Source: Arcanobacterium phocae (GTDB taxonomy: Bacteria > Actinomycetota > Actinomycetes > Actinomycetales > Actinomycetaceae). From it: a stretch of DNA of 64,000 nt. Shown one piece after another: positions 50,592 to 61,066 of this stretch. The notes below the pieces were generated by a model, which was not told the origin of the DNA, did no database searches, and was given only the letters and a program-made list of their open reading frames with translations. The translations under genes and the position numbers were made by a program. Location of the stretch: contig NZ_LT629804.1 in assembly GCF_900105865.1 (NCBI RefSeq), positions 248,001 through 312,000 on the forward strand, in the 5' to 3' direction. Every line of letters begins with the position of its first letter. Position 1 is the stretch's first letter.

Positions 50592-51399
50592 CCCGCATCT
50601 GATTAGTTAGCTCTGGCCAAACCTCGGCGTGCTCGTGGCCAAACATCCGGTTTCCTAAAAAGACGCCCGCTTGGTTGGCCACCGGATCGACCCACACAAA
50701 CGAGCCGGACTGGCCGAAGTGACCGAACGTCGTCGTCGGAAAATCAGATCCCGTCCAGTGCGGTGACTTAGTGCCACGGATCTCCAAACCCAAACCCCAC
50801 AGATTATCCGACTGGCGGCCATAACCTGGCAAAATACCGGGAATCCCGGCAAACTGCGGGCTAAATGCCTGCTGGGCCAGCTCGGGCGAAATCAGCTGCG
50901 GATCCAGCAACTCCCCCGCAAACCGCGCCACCGAATCGAGCGACGCCCGACCAGAAAACGCGATCGAGCCATCCACGCTGGCGTCCAGCATGCGCACGGG
51001 TTCAAGCACCGTCTGCCGCACCCAGTCCTGGATCGACATGCCAACCCGCGCCGCAACCGCCTCGCCCAGCACGTCAAAACCATAGTTTGAATAGATCCGG
51101 CGGGTGCCAGGTGCTGCAATAGGATCTCCTGCCGCCGACGGCAAACCCGAAGCGTGCGCCAACAAATGGCGAATAGTTGACCCTTCTGGTCCGGCTTGTT
51201 CGTCCAAAGAAACCAGCCCACGTTCTACCGCTACCAGCACAGACCATGCCGCGATTGGCTTCGTGACCGATGCCAGCGGATAGACCACGTCGGGATCGCC
51301 GGCGATCCCTGCTATCTCCACGCCGCATGGGCCGGCGGTGAGCGTCATGTAAGAGTGATCGAATGCCAAGGTGTCAGCCGGTAAAAAATCTTCATACAT
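50584..51399 (-). CDS. Serine hydrolase, beta-lactamase class C/esterase fold
   Basis: 271 residues from the ATG at 51399; the longer frame enters a GC-rich repeat tract and is rejected. Catalytic SVTK (Ser 44, Lys 47), Tyr of IYSNYG (about 101) and a third-box-like HFGQSGSF. No signal peptide. Probably a cytoplasmic esterase or peptidase; substrate unknown. Confidence 0.85.
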   Translation of the reverse strand: MYEDFLPADTLAFDHSYMTLTAGPCGVEIAGIAGDPDVVYPLASVTKPIAAWSVLVAVERGLVSLDEQAGPEGSTIRHLLAHASGLPSAAGDPIAAPGTRRIYSNYGFDVLGEAVAARVGMSIQDWVRQTVLEPVRMLDASVDGSIAFSGRASLDSVARFAGELLDPQLISPELAQQAFSPQFAGIPGILPGYGRQSDNLWGLGLEIRGTKSPHWTGSDFPTTTFGHFGQSGSFVWVDPVANQAGVFLGNRMFGHEHAEVWPELTNQMRAS

Positions 51400-51409
51400 G
51401 CTTCCAGTT

Positions 51410-51526
51410 TGGCATATTCGGGCAGGAGGTGCCCGGGCGGTGCCGGGGCGCGCAGCCTTGCCGGGGCGGCGGGGCGGCGCCTGTCCGCCTCGCACCGCCC
51501 GGCAGCTAGCTCAGCATTCTTCCCCG
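51410..51526. repeat. GC-rich low-complexity tract
   Basis: A run of GGGGCGG/GCCGGGGC-like words adjoining the orphan palindrome at 51527. Not coding on either strand by any motif I recognise. Confidence 0.5.
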
Positions 51527-51606
51527 CTGTCACAAAAACTCGTCGTAGAGCAGAGATAGCTACTATATGCATCTATCTCCTTCCAGAGACGAGTTTTAGG
51601 GACAAC
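51527..51606. repeat. Palindromic repeat type 3, orphan copy
   Basis: Arms CTGTCACAAAAACTCGTC and GACGAGTTTTAGGGACA. The loop shares TAGAGCA and AGCTA words in register with the copy at 62371. Lies between the serine hydrolase and ino1, with no DUF559 gene near. Confidence 0.75.
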
Positions 51607-51705
51607 CCACACCCACACTCGCACTCGCACCATGCCCAATCCCCTAGCCAATAGGATCAGACGTGTCGTGTCGCACTTGCATCTTGCCCACTAACAAGCG
51701 AGACT

Positions 51706-51741
51706 GTTAATTGTCATGACAATTATGTCCTAACAATTAAC
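51706..51741. promoter_or_regulatory. Operator-like palindromes upstream of ino1
   Basis: Perfect 18-base palindrome TAATTGTCATGACAATTA (51708-51725) plus a third half-site, so GTTAATTGT (51706) and ACAATTAAC (51733) also form an inverted pair. About 50 bases before the ino1 start. A regulator binding site is likely; its protein is not in the window. Confidence 0.6.
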
Positions 51742-51789
51742 TCACTGCCCGCCGCCAAACCAGCAAGCAGACCGATCAAAGGAGAAAAT

Positions 51790-52869
51790 ATGTCCAAAAT
51801 CCGCGTAGGTATCGTTGGAGTCGGCAACTGTGCCAGCTCACTCGTTCAGGGTGTCGAATTCTATAAAGATGCCGACCCAAACAGCACAATCCCTGGCCTT
51901 ATGCATGTTAATTTCGGTGGCTACCACGTGGGAGATGTTGAGTTTGTTGCCGCATTCGATGTTGACGCAGCGAAGGTCGGCAAAGATATTTCGGAGGCCA
52001 TTTTTGCGTCCCAAAACAATACGATGAAGTTCTGCGACGTTCCAGAAACTGGTGTCAAGGTGTTGCGTGGCCGCACGCTTGATGGCCTCGGTGACTACTA
52101 CCGCGAGACGATTACTGAGTCGGACGAGCTAGAAGTTGATGTTGTTGCCAAACTGAAGGCAGCGAAGGTGGACGTCCTCATTTCTTATCTGCCGGTTGGT
52201 TCCGAGGAAGCGGACCGATTCTATGCCCAGTGTGCTATCGATGCCGGCTGTGGGTTTGTCAACTGTTTGCCGGTTTTCATTGCCTCTACCGAGGAGTGGT
52301 CGAAGAAGTTTGAGGATGCTGGCCTGCCTATTATCGGCGATGATATTAAGTCACAGTTCGGTGCAACTATTTCGCATCGTGATTTGGTGGCGTTGATGGA
52401 GTCGCGCGGGGTGCGTATTGACCGGACGTACCAGCTAAATGTTGGTGGCAACATGGATTTCAAGAATATGTTGCAGCGTAATCGGTTGGAGTCGAAGAAG
52501 ATTTCTAAGACGAATTCGGTGACGTCGAATATGACAGGCGAGGTGGATCCGCACAATATTCATGTTGGCCCGTCGGACTATGTGCCGTGGCTCGATGATC
52601 GTAAGTTTGCTTTTGTGCGGGTTGAGGGGACGACGTTTGGCGAGGTTCCGATTCAGATTGAGTACAAGTTGGAGGTCTGGGATTCGCCGAATTCTGCCGG
52701 TATTGTGATCGACGCTTTGCGAGCATGCAAGATTGCGCTTGATCGCGGCATTTCAGGGAATTTATTGTCAGCTTCATCGTATTTGATGAAGTCGCCGAAG
52801 GAGCAGCTTGGCGACGCTCTGGCACGTGAGCGTCTGGAAGAGTTTATTGCTGGCGGTCGCGAACGATAA
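51790..52869 (+). CDS. ino1: Inositol-3-phosphate synthase
   Basis: 359 residues of the actinobacterial Ino1 type. NAD-binding [15 protein letters not shown] (about 8), [42 protein letters not shown] (about 188), [12 protein letters not shown] and [20 protein letters not shown]. Converts glucose-6-phosphate to inositol-3-phosphate for phosphatidylinositol and mycothiol. GGAGAAAAT precedes the ATG. Confidence 0.95.
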   Translation: MSKIRVGIVGVGNCASSLVQGVEFYKDADPNSTIPGLMHVNFGGYHVGDVEFVAAFDVDAAKVGKDISEAIFASQNNTMKFCDVPETGVKVLRGRTLDGLGDYYRETITESDELEVDVVAKLKAAKVDVLISYLPVGSEEADRFYAQCAIDAGCGFVNCLPVFIASTEEWSKKFEDAGLPIIGDDIKSQFGATISHRDLVALMESRGVRIDRTYQLNVGGNMDFKNMLQRNRLESKKISKTNSVTSNMTGEVDPHNIHVGPSDYVPWLDDRKFAFVRVEGTTFGEVPIQIEYKLEVWDSPNSAGIVIDALRACKIALDRGISGNLLSASSYLMKSPKEQLGDALARERLEEFIAGGRER

Positions 52870-52893
52870 TTTTTTCGTTTTTCGACGACGACG

Positions 52894-52926
52894 TGGCGTG
52901 GCTGACCCGTTCAGCCACGCCATTTT
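52894..52926 (+). terminator. Terminator of ino1
   Basis: Stem TGGCGTGGCTGA/TCAGCCACGCCA, loop CCCGT, then TTTT. Confidence 0.88.
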
Positions 52927-53093
52927 AGCGCATTTGGTTGAGGTGAAAATCCCTCGTTTTTCCCGCAATCTTCCCAGGCATTTTTCAGACAAACGTGGGC
53001 TAAAGTGTCAATTTTTATGATCTAGAAAACATAATTAAAAAATGTAACATTCTGCCTTGAAATGTCAAAAATAAATTCTCTACTATTCAACCT

Positions 53094-55361
53094 ATGAATT
53101 TTAAACAATACGCAACACATTCAGTTCTGAGCCTCATGATCGCCGGAACAGCACTTGTCCATCCCTATGGCACGGCCTTTGCCACAACACCCACTGCACC
53201 ATCAGCTCAGTGCACCCAGGCGCGAGCGAATGTCGCTTCGCATGAAAAGGCTTTGGAGACACTCAAAACGCGCCATAGCGAACTCATGAAGAAGCTTGAC
53301 GCGGAAAAAGAGGCTCGTGCTCAGGCTGAGCATAAGCTAGCTGAGCTAGACAAAGCCGCCGAGGCTAATAAGGATAAAATCGCTCAGGCACAAAACGCGA
53401 TCGATCGTGCGACTGCGAAGATTAAGCAACTCGAATCAATGATCAATCAGCTCAACAAGGCTCTAGACAAGCAAACTCAGGAACTAGAAAAAGCCAAGAC
53501 GGCACTCGCCGTTGCCCAAAAGAACCTTGACGCTATTGCAGCCGACCGCGACAAGACCCGCGCAGAAGTCAGTAAGAGTAAAGAAGCAGTTAAACATTCG
53601 AAATCAGAAGTAGCTGCTGCAGAAAAAGCCTTGCAGGACGAGAAAGATCGATACAACAGCGCAGTTGCAGAGCAAAAGCAGAAGATTGACGAAACAAACG
53701 ACGCGCTAAAGAAAGCTACTGACGAACTCGAAACGGCTGAAAAAACTCTCCCCGGTCTGAACGAGCCACTATACGAGGCGCAAGCTGCTAAAAAGAAAGC
53801 AGAAGACGGCCTCAGCTCCGCCCATAAGCGTAGTCTAGAAGCGATTAAGAAGTCTAACGACTTGAAAGAAGAGCTCAAAGTTCTCAGCGCACAAAAAGGT
53901 GAGGACGAAAGAGAAGCAGCAAAACTTCGAGAAGAAATCACCGATCTTGAGAAGAAGATTGCTGGCCTTATGAAACAGCTAGAGGAGCTCTCAGCTAAAG
54001 AACAATTAGAGGCAGACCTACAAAATCAACGCCGTAAAGTATTAACAGAACTAGGAGAATCAGAGACTGCGAAAGCAGAGCTACTAGGCAAAATCAGCAC
54101 CAAAGAAAGGGTACTGAGAGAGCTAAAGCAAGAACAACAGGAGATCCTGCCCAAAATTGGGAAAGCTGAAGTTGCAGTTGAAGCTCAAGAGAGCAACGAT
54201 CTGGCACAACTGATTGCCCGTTCCAAAGATATAGATGCAAATATTGCACGGACCATTAACGAGAAGAACAAGCTGCATGAAGACAAAAACAAGCTGGATG
54301 AAAAGATCAGCCAGTTAAATACTGAACGAGACACAATTGAAAAGAAACAGCTCGCGCTAGCTGAAACAGTTAAAAAAGTAGAGCAACTAACACACGAGCT
54401 GGAGACGCTTAAGAACACGCTTCAACAAAAAAAGAACACTCTCGAACTTTGGACTGAAAATATTTCTACAATCAACCACCAAATTAAGATCGTTGAAAAG
54501 GAGCTAACCGAGCTTCAAAAAGAAATACTTATTTCTTCTGATAATGTTCGCTCTGCCGAGCACATCCTAAAAAAGGCTATCCGCGACATCGCTTCAGCGG
54601 AGAAAGCTCTCGCTGAACAGCAGGTGAAGATCGACGAACTGTCGAAGAAAAAAGCAAAGCTCGAGCAAGAGTTGAAAGCTTTGAAAGAAACGCCAATTAC
54701 GAACAACATTGTAGAACTTACGCAAAAGTTGGACGAAGCAAAACAGCAACTGGCCAACCTTAAGATGAAACTGCACGATGCTGAGAAACGTCTTAAGGAA
54801 CTTGAAGCGGCTTATGGCGAAGCTCTAGCAGCTGAAAAAGCACAAGCAGAGAAGGTCGTTGCGGAAACCCGTCGTACGGAAAAGCTCCGCAACGAACTAG
54901 CTCAAGCTAAAGCAGATCTTGAGGCTGCTCAGCACGAGCTAGATCGAGCCCGTAAGGATCATGATTCTGCAGTTGCGACACAGGATTCTCTCACCAAGCA
55001 GATCGCTGACGTGAAGGAAATGCGTGGCCGTATCGCAGATTCGTCCGCCGAGCTTGACAAGGTCACCAAGGAACTTAACACCAAGCGCATTCTGCACGAA
55101 GAGTCCGTGAAAACCGAGAAAGAACGGTGCGCTCCAAAACAACTGATGCCACAGCACCCTGCACCAATGGCACCAGAACTGACACAACCAGCACCAGCAC
55201 AGCCGATTCAAAAGACGGCACCAGCTAGCGTCCAAAACAAGGCTTCTGGACAGCTCGCCCAAACGGGTGTTGCGCCAGGTGAAGCATTGCTCGGCGCTGG
55301 AGCACTCATCGGCCTAGGCGCACTTGCGGCGGGAGTCTCCCGACGTCGTCGTCAAGCATAA
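53094..55361 (+). CDS. Cell-wall-anchored long coiled-coil protein, LAQTG
   Basis: 755 residues. Signal peptide about 1-31 (GTAFA-TTP). About 620 residues (45-670) are uninterrupted Ala/Glu/Lys/Leu heptad-type coiled coil. Then a Pro/Ala-rich wall-spanning segment (about 675-715), LAQTG, a hydrophobic stretch and RRRRQA. The second LAxTG sortase substrate in the window. The shape is that of a fibrillar surface protein (M-protein-like by architecture only). Ligand unknown. Confidence 0.85.
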   Translation: MNFKQYATHSVLSLMIAGTALVHPYGTAFATTPTAPSAQCTQARANVASHEKALETLKTRHSELMKKLDAEKEARAQAEHKLAELDKAAEANKDKIAQAQNAIDRATAKIKQLESMINQLNKALDKQTQELEKAKTALAVAQKNLDAIAADRDKTRAEVSKSKEAVKHSKSEVAAAEKALQDEKDRYNSAVAEQKQKIDETNDALKKATDELETAEKTLPGLNEPLYEAQAAKKKAEDGLSSAHKRSLEAIKKSNDLKEELKVLSAQKGEDEREAAKLREEITDLEKKIAGLMKQLEELSAKEQLEADLQNQRRKVLTELGESETAKAELLGKISTKERVLRELKQEQQEILPKIGKAEVAVEAQESNDLAQLIARSKDIDANIARTINEKNKLHEDKNKLDEKISQLNTERDTIEKKQLALAETVKKVEQLTHELETLKNTLQQKKNTLELWTENISTINHQIKIVEKELTELQKEILISSDNVRSAEHILKKAIRDIASAEKALAEQQVKIDELSKKKAKLEQELKALKETPITNNIVELTQKLDEAKQQLANLKMKLHDAEKRLKELEAAYGEALAAEKAQAEKVVAETRRTEKLRNELAQAKADLEAAQHELDRARKDHDSAVATQDSLTKQIADVKEMRGRIADSSAELDKVTKELNTKRILHEESVKTEKERCAPKQLMPQHPAPMAPELTQPAPAQPIQKTAPASVQNKASGQLAQTGVAPGEALLGAGALIGLGALAAGVSRRRRQA

Positions 55362-55387
55362 AACTCTCGTAACAACCTCAAGTGAAA

Positions 55388-55422
55388 ACTGTGGGCTACA
55401 TCGTGTCGATGTAGCCCACAGT
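55388..55422. terminator. Bidirectional terminator
   Basis: Stem ACTGTGGGCTACATCG/CGATGTAGCCCACAGT with loop TGT, between convergent genes. Confidence 0.85.
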
Positions 55423-55436
55423 GAGTTCTAGACGAT

Positions 55437-56909
55437 CTAGCGAGAAGCCAAATCCTCTTCCAATAAATCGCGAGTCTGCATCGAGTGCACACTACGAACA
55501 ACCCAATAAGACAACGTCAAGATACACACGTATGGAATACCAGCATACCAAGCCACCGGCAATAACCAGTACAGACCAAAAAAGATACCGATCGACACAA
55601 CAATCGCCAACGGCGCAACAATGTTCGCCGCCCACAACCGATGCTCCGGCAACGGCAACCCGGCTACCTTACGCTTGGCACGGAACGCCATATGAGTCAA
55701 CATCGTCATCACCCAGGTGACCAAAATACCGATCGTCGCACAACCGTAGAGCCACAAGAACGCATTTGCCGGGCTAGCAATAGCCAACGCCGAAGCGATA
55801 ACCATGCCAACCATCGCAATAATCACAGCACGACGCGGCGAACCATTTTGCGCAGTCACCGCAGCCCAACTCGGGGCTTGACGGTCATTAGCCAGCGAAT
55901 GGATCATCCGGCTCGACGAATACAAACAACCATTAGCAGCCGAAAGCGCAGCCACGATCAAAATCGCATTCATAATGTGCGCCGCACCAGAAACACCAGT
56001 AATATCCAGCGCACGCACGAACGGAGACTCATCAATCGTGCCATTTGATCCGGCAGTTTCCGCCCACGGTTGCAACATGAGCACAACCAAGATAGCTAGC
56101 ACATAAAAAAGTAACAGGCGCCAGATCATTGTGTGCGCCGCCCGCGGGACATCACGCTCAGGATGCTCCGACTCTGCCGCACCCACAGACACATTCTCGA
56201 TGCCGCCAAAAGAAAAAACAGCCAAACAAATAGCAGCCAACAAACCCGGGATCCCTTTAGGGAAAAACCCGCCATACTCAGTGAGATTACGAGTGCCAAT
56301 CGCGTCAATTCCCGGGAACAAGCCAAAAACAATTGACAATCCCAGAGCAATGAACGTGACAATAGCAATCACCTTGATCATCGAGAACCAGTACTCGCTC
56401 GACCCATACAAATGCACCGAGAACAAGTTCAACGCCACGATAAACAGTGAACACAAAACCGTGCCCACCCACAGTGGCAGGCTCGGGAACCAGAACTGCA
56501 AATATGTTGCCGTTGCAGTCACTTCTGCACCCACCGCAATCAGCATTGTGACCGCAAAGTTCCAGCGCGTCACATATCCGCCGTAAGGTCCCAAGTAGGA
56601 TGCAGCTACCGCACCGTGCCCGCCCGGAACCGGATGAACGGACACCATTTCAGCCAGTGCCCACACAACCGATAGAGCCAAAAGGCCAGCCGCCAAATAA
56701 GCAATAACAGTAGACGGGCCACCATAACCAATCACCGAACCCGACCCCAAAAACAAGCCAGTACCGAGCGCGCCCGAAAGCCCGATCATCGATACCTGAG
56801 CAGATGTTAAACCACGTTTGAGCTGAATATGTTTCGTTGGCATAGTTGAATCGGCAGGGACGCTCATGGTCTCTGCCGATTCAGCTAGTAATGTTTCATG
56901 ATCTGTCAT
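55437..56909 (-). CDS. Amino acid permease, APC superfamily
   Basis: 490 residues from the ATG at 56909; the frame continues to 56975 without a better site. About 12 transmembrane helices. AAT-family motifs: MIGLSGALGTGLFLGSG (about 40), PVPGGHGAVAASYLG, FSFGGIENVSVGAAESEHPERDVP-type loop, and NGCLYSSSRMIHSLANDRQAP. A proton-driven amino acid uptake system. Substrate not evident. Confidence 0.9.
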   Translation of the reverse strand: MTDHETLLAESAETMSVPADSTMPTKHIQLKRGLTSAQVSMIGLSGALGTGLFLGSGSVIGYGGPSTVIAYLAAGLLALSVVWALAEMVSVHPVPGGHGAVAASYLGPYGGYVTRWNFAVTMLIAVGAEVTATATYLQFWFPSLPLWVGTVLCSLFIVALNLFSVHLYGSSEYWFSMIKVIAIVTFIALGLSIVFGLFPGIDAIGTRNLTEYGGFFPKGIPGLLAAICLAVFSFGGIENVSVGAAESEHPERDVPRAAHTMIWRLLLFYVLAILVVLMLQPWAETAGSNGTIDESPFVRALDITGVSGAAHIMNAILIVAALSAANGCLYSSSRMIHSLANDRQAPSWAAVTAQNGSPRRAVIIAMVGMVIASALAIASPANAFLWLYGCATIGILVTWVMTMLTHMAFRAKRKVAGLPLPEHRLWAANIVAPLAIVVSIGIFFGLYWLLPVAWYAGIPYVCILTLSYWVVRSVHSMQTRDLLEEDLASR

Positions 56910-56990
56910 AGCAAGGAGCTTACCCGCCCAACTACACAAATCCCACAGCTGTCCACTTTTTGGGACAACCACCATGACAACTAGACAGTA

Positions 56991-59657
56991 TTACTGCTCC
57001 TTAACAAGCAATTGCAACTTGTGACCATCGTCTACCGGGCGGTCGCTTGTCGCAACCGGCATGCCCGTTTCCCGATCGAAAACCGAGGTATCGAGCTCGG
57101 CACTACGCACGATCACCGTCTGGCCATCACTGACTTCACCGGCAAGTAGCATCCGAGCTAGCTGATCCCCAATCTCACGCTGCACCAGCCGACGCAACGG
57201 CCGAGCGCCGAATGCCGGATCATATCCCTCGAACGTCAAAACCGACTTCGCATCGTCTTCCACTTCCAAAGAAATACGACGAGCCGCCAACCGCTGACTC
57301 ATCTGGGCAACCTGCAGATCCACAATCTTGCCGATGTCCTGAACGCTCAACGGTTCGAAAATGATCAGATCATCGAGACGGTTCAAAAACTCCGGCTTGA
57401 AATGAGCATGCACAGCATCCATAACAGCCTTGTGTTGCCCCGCCACATCCAGCTCCGTATTCGTCAAGAATTGCGAACCAAGATTCGACGTCAAAATCAA
57501 AATCGTATTGCGGAAATCAACAGTGCGACCCTGGCCGTCAGTGAGCCGACCGTCGTCGAGAACCTGCAACAAAATATCGAACACTTCCGGATGCGCCTTC
57601 TCAACTTCGTCAAGAAGAACCACACCATAAGGACGACGACGAACTGCTTCCGTTAGTTGGCCGCCCTCCTCATAGCCAACGTATCCCGGAGGGGCACCGA
57701 TGAGGCGAGCAACAGAATGCTTCTCTGAATATTCCGACATGTCGATACGAACCATTGCGCGCTCGTCGTCGAACAGAAACTCAGCAAGCGACTTTGCCAA
57801 CTCCGTCTTACCCACACCCGTTGGCCCTAAGAACAAGAACGAACCAGTCGGACGTTGCGGATCGGACACCCCAGCCCGGGAACGACGCACCGCATCAGAA
57901 ACTGATCGGACTGCCGAACGCTGACCAATAAGACGCTTAGCAATCTCATCCTCCATCGTCAACAATTTCTCCGTCTCGCCCTGCATGAGCCGCCCAACCG
58001 GAATACCGGTCCAGGCCGAAACCACGTCGGCAATACCATCAGCATCAACCTTCTCCGCAATCATTGGAGCCTCATCAACAACCGTGTCCTTATCCTCTTC
58101 ACCAGCCTCAATCTGAGCCTCAACCTGCGGAATATCGCCATTTTGGATACGACCTGCATCCTCGTACCGGCCTTCACGAATTGCCTTTTCCAACTCAGTT
58201 CGCAATTCATCAAGACGCACGCGCAAATCGCCAACCTTATTCCGGCCGGCCTTCTCCGACTCCCACCGAGCATTCAACGAAGCAAGCGCCTCAGACTTAT
58301 CCGCCAATTCCGCATTCAAGCGATCCAGACGATCAGCAGCCGAAGCGTCATCATCCGAATCAGTCTCCTCAAGATACGACTTCTCCATCTTCAACCGATC
58401 CACCTGGCGCTGCAAAACATCAATCTCCTCCGGAGAAGAATCCAGCTCCATCCGCAACCGCGACGCCGCCTCATCAACCAGATCAATCGCCTTATCCGGA
58501 AGCTGACGGCCCGAAATATAACGATCCGAAAGAGTAGCCGCCGCAACCAAGGCGCCATCGGAAATAGTCACCTTATGATGGGCCTCATACTTCGGCGCAA
58601 TACCACGCAAAATAGCGACAGTATCATCCACGCTCGGCTCACCCACAAACACCTGCTGGAATCGGCGCTCCAACGCCGGATCCTTCTCAACGTGCTCACG
58701 ATACTCATCGAGCGTAGTAGCGCCAACCAGGCGCAACTCCCCACGAGCCAGCATCGGTTTGAGCATATTGCCCGCATCCATAGCCCCATCGCCGCCGCTA
58801 CCAGCACCGACAACAGTATGGAGCTCATCGATAAAGGTGACGACTTCGCCGTCGGACTCCTTAATCTCCTGCAAAACAGCCTTAAACCGCTCTTCGAACT
58901 CGCCACGATACTTAGCGCCAGCCAGCATCCCAGCAATATCAAGGGAAATAAGCCGCTTGCCACGCAGTGACTCCGGCACATCACTATCGACAATGCGCTG
59001 GGCCAAGCCCTCAACAACCGCCGTCTTGCCCACGCCAGGTTCACCGATAAGCACTGGATTGTTCTTCGTACGCCGCGAAAGGACCTGCACCACACGGCGA
59101 ATCTCCGTATCACGCCCGATAACCGGATCCAGCTTTCCCTCACGAGCCATCTGCGTCAAATCCGTGCCATACTTTTCGAGCGCCTTAAACGTACCCTCAG
59201 GATCTGGAGACGTTACCTTTGCAGAACCCCGCACATTAGGCAACACTGCGATTAACTGATCGCGACCAGCATTAGCGGAACGCAAGATATCGCCGGCAGA
59301 ACTCTGGTTCGCCGCCAACGCCAAAAGCAGGTGCTCAGTAGAAATATATGCATCACCCAGCGCAGTAGCCTCTTTACCCGCATCGGACAGGACGAGCGAC
59401 AAATTCCGGGAAGCCTGGGGCTGAGAAGCAGCCTGCCCCTGAACTGCGGGGAAACTTGCGATCTGTGCCTGGGCGCGCTCAATGATTTTAGTAGACTCCA
59501 CGCCCACCGCGTCCAACAGCGCACCCGCAACCCCGCCGGATTGCTTGAGCAGAGCAACCAGCAGATGTGCCGGCTCCACATGCGGATTGCCAGCACGCAT
59601 TGCCATATCTATCGCATCAGCAAGCGCCTCTTGCGATTTCGTTGTCAATTTATCCAT
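56991..59657 (-). CDS. clpB: ClpB disaggregase chaperone
   Basis: 888 residues from the ATG at 59657 with AAGGAG upstream. Order: double Clp_N repeat ([25 protein letters not shown]), AAA1 with [17 protein letters not shown] (about 200), the ClpB-specific middle coiled coil ([17 protein letters not shown]), AAA2 with [19 protein letters not shown] (about 605) and a C-terminal small domain. With DnaK it resolves protein aggregates. A HAIR operator lies upstream. Slightly longer than E. coli ClpB in the linker and tail. Confidence 0.96.
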   Translation of the reverse strand: MDKLTTKSQEALADAIDMAMRAGNPHVEPAHLLVALLKQSGGVAGALLDAVGVESTKIIERAQAQIASFPAVQGQAASQPQASRNLSLVLSDAGKEATALGDAYISTEHLLLALAANQSSAGDILRSANAGRDQLIAVLPNVRGSAKVTSPDPEGTFKALEKYGTDLTQMAREGKLDPVIGRDTEIRRVVQVLSRRTKNNPVLIGEPGVGKTAVVEGLAQRIVDSDVPESLRGKRLISLDIAGMLAGAKYRGEFEERFKAVLQEIKESDGEVVTFIDELHTVVGAGSGGDGAMDAGNMLKPMLARGELRLVGATTLDEYREHVEKDPALERRFQQVFVGEPSVDDTVAILRGIAPKYEAHHKVTISDGALVAAATLSDRYISGRQLPDKAIDLVDEAASRLRMELDSSPEEIDVLQRQVDRLKMEKSYLEETDSDDDASAADRLDRLNAELADKSEALASLNARWESEKAGRNKVGDLRVRLDELRTELEKAIREGRYEDAGRIQNGDIPQVEAQIEAGEEDKDTVVDEAPMIAEKVDADGIADVVSAWTGIPVGRLMQGETEKLLTMEDEIAKRLIGQRSAVRSVSDAVRRSRAGVSDPQRPTGSFLFLGPTGVGKTELAKSLAEFLFDDERAMVRIDMSEYSEKHSVARLIGAPPGYVGYEEGGQLTEAVRRRPYGVVLLDEVEKAHPEVFDILLQVLDDGRLTDGQGRTVDFRNTILILTSNLGSQFLTNTELDVAGQHKAVMDAVHAHFKPEFLNRLDDLIIFEPLSVQDIGKIVDLQVAQMSQRLAARRISLEVEDDAKSVLTFEGYDPAFGARPLRRLVQREIGDQLARMLLAGEVSDGQTVIVRSAELDTSVFDRETGMPVATSDRPVDDGHKLQLLVKEQ

Positions 59658-59728
59658 CGTAAAACTCCTTCGCACCTAGCCCCAACGAGCTAGGCAAATT
59701 ATTTTCTACTGAGATAAACGCTTGATAC

Positions 59729-59749
59729 CTTGAGTCTATTCCACTCAAC
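59729..59749. promoter_or_regulatory. HAIR element (HspR operator) of clpB
   Basis: CTTGAGT-N7-ACTCAAC matches the HAIR consensus CTTGAGT-N7-ACTCAAG in 13 of 14 positions, about 75 bases before the clpB start. HspR-controlled clpB is established in Streptomyces and mycobacteria. Confidence 0.85.
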
Positions 59750-59860
59750 CTTAATTAACAATAGTTGAATCAGCTTCATCTAATTTTCTTGCTTTTATGG
59801 GAGTGCCAGGCTGCCAGGTGGGCCGTGCCGTCCCGACCTGCTCTTCGTCCCGCGCCTTGC

Positions 59861-59902
59861 CCTGCCGGTTGCCAACCCTATCCTGCCGGTTGCCAGCCCT
59901 GT
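59861..59902. repeat. 21-base tandem repeat in a GC-rich tract
   Basis: Two units of CCTGCCGGTTGCCA(A/G)CCCT(A/G)T, inside a GC-rich tract (about 59810-59898) that runs into the palindrome. Confidence 0.8.
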
Positions 59903-59976
59903 CCTGAAAACTCGGTCGAGGTCTCAGATAAACAACATACCGAACCATCCACGCCACCAACCGAGCTTTTGGGACA
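59899..59976. repeat. Palindromic repeat type 3, copy upstream of DUF559 paralogue 3
   Basis: Arms CTGTCCTGAAAACTCGGT and ACCGAGCTTTTGGGACAG, complementary except for three positions. Confidence 0.85.
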
Positions 59977-60110
59977 GATATTTTTCAAGCAAACATTTGC
60001 ACTGCTGTCTGGAGGCGCCTTACGACTTTCTGTTTTCCACAATGTAGCTGCCGTCAGTTTTAATCCACAGATTTAAGCAGCAACGAAAACTCTAAAGCCG
60101 CGTCACGATA

Positions 60111-60980
60111 ATGGTGTTTATGTATACTCATCTTCCTCCGCGACCAACCAAACTCGGAATATTCCGTACCAGAGAGCTGAGACTCATTGGGATACATACT
60201 CGTCGAACCCGCGAGCGCGCAATGAGATTAGGGAAAATATACCGAGTTCGTCGCGGGTGGTACGCGACTCCAGACGCGCATCCAGATTTAGTCACTGCAG
60301 TACGACACTATGGTGCCTTGACCAGCTTGTCAGCCTGCAAAATATATGGCCTGTGGACACCACCAACAACAGATATATTCGTGGCAGTTCCAGACTTTGT
60401 TAGACGTTCGCGGACACGGGGAGTCACCCGTCGGCATCTGACTGCAAAGCTACCTGGCCCCTTGGTTTCCCTCGATACTGCATTGATTCATGCAGCACGC
60501 TATGAACCTTTTGAAACTGCTCTCATAGTATTTGAATCAGCTATCAATAAAGGTCTTATCCAGATCAATTACGCTCGTAGACTCCTTAAACAGATACCAA
60601 TAACGCGTGCTGAACGATTGCTTAAAAGGCTATGTAGCGGGAGCCAGTCAGGTAGCGAAACACGAGTGCGCAATTACATTCAGTCACTCCGTTTTCGCGT
60701 AACACCACAAAAGAGTATTAACCATGTTGGCAGGGTGGATATTTTTGTCCATCCGCGCATGATTGTCGAATGTGACAGTCGCGCCCACCATACATCTATG
60801 GCTAACTATCAAAATGACCGATCACGGAGTAATTCCGCCCTGATCTGTGGGTTCCTCACTGTCCGGTTAACATACGAAGACATCTGGCTTCGCTGGAATG
60901 AGACCAAGATATGGATAAAATACTTACTTCAACACGGCTTCCAAAGATGGAAGAAGCCAGCATATTCACCCGCTAGCTAA
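60111..60980 (+). CDS. AbiEi-like winged helix + Vsr/DUF559 endonuclease-like protein, paralogue 3
   Basis: 289 residues, ATG at 60111 (an ATG three codons on is an alternative). Winged helix with GIFRTRELRLIGIHTRRTRER and VRRGWYATPDAH (about 15-65), CKIYGLWTPP, then the Vsr/DUF559 domain SGSETRVRNYI (about 185), GRVDIFV, IVECDSRAHHTS and VRLTYEDIWLRW. Two DnaA-box-like motifs (60033-60041, 60061-60069) and a type 3 palindrome precede it; another type 3 palindrome follows 1.4 kb downstream, beyond a small gene and an IS remnant. Confidence 0.8.
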   Translation: MVFMYTHLPPRPTKLGIFRTRELRLIGIHTRRTRERAMRLGKIYRVRRGWYATPDAHPDLVTAVRHYGALTSLSACKIYGLWTPPTTDIFVAVPDFVRRSRTRGVTRRHLTAKLPGPLVSLDTALIHAARYEPFETALIVFESAINKGLIQINYARRLLKQIPITRAERLLKRLCSGSQSGSETRVRNYIQSLRFRVTPQKSINHVGRVDIFVHPRMIVECDSRAHHTSMANYQNDRSRSNSALICGFLTVRLTYEDIWLRWNETKIWIKYLLQHGFQRWKKPAYSPAS

Positions 60981-61066
60981 ATTGCTCCCAGAAATCGTCT
61001 GCAACAACATCGAAGTAGCAGAAGTACCTATATTCTTGACACATAGGCAAAAGAAAAGGAGCTCTC

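Noticed and set aside
53477..53941. 154-codon minus-strand frame rich in Ser/Phe/Ala
   Set aside because: Mirror of the Lys/Glu/Ala coiled-coil gene on the plus strand.
53094..55361. SMC or Rad50-like ATPase suggested by the long coiled coil
   Set aside because: No ATP-binding motifs; has a signal peptide and a sorting signal instead.
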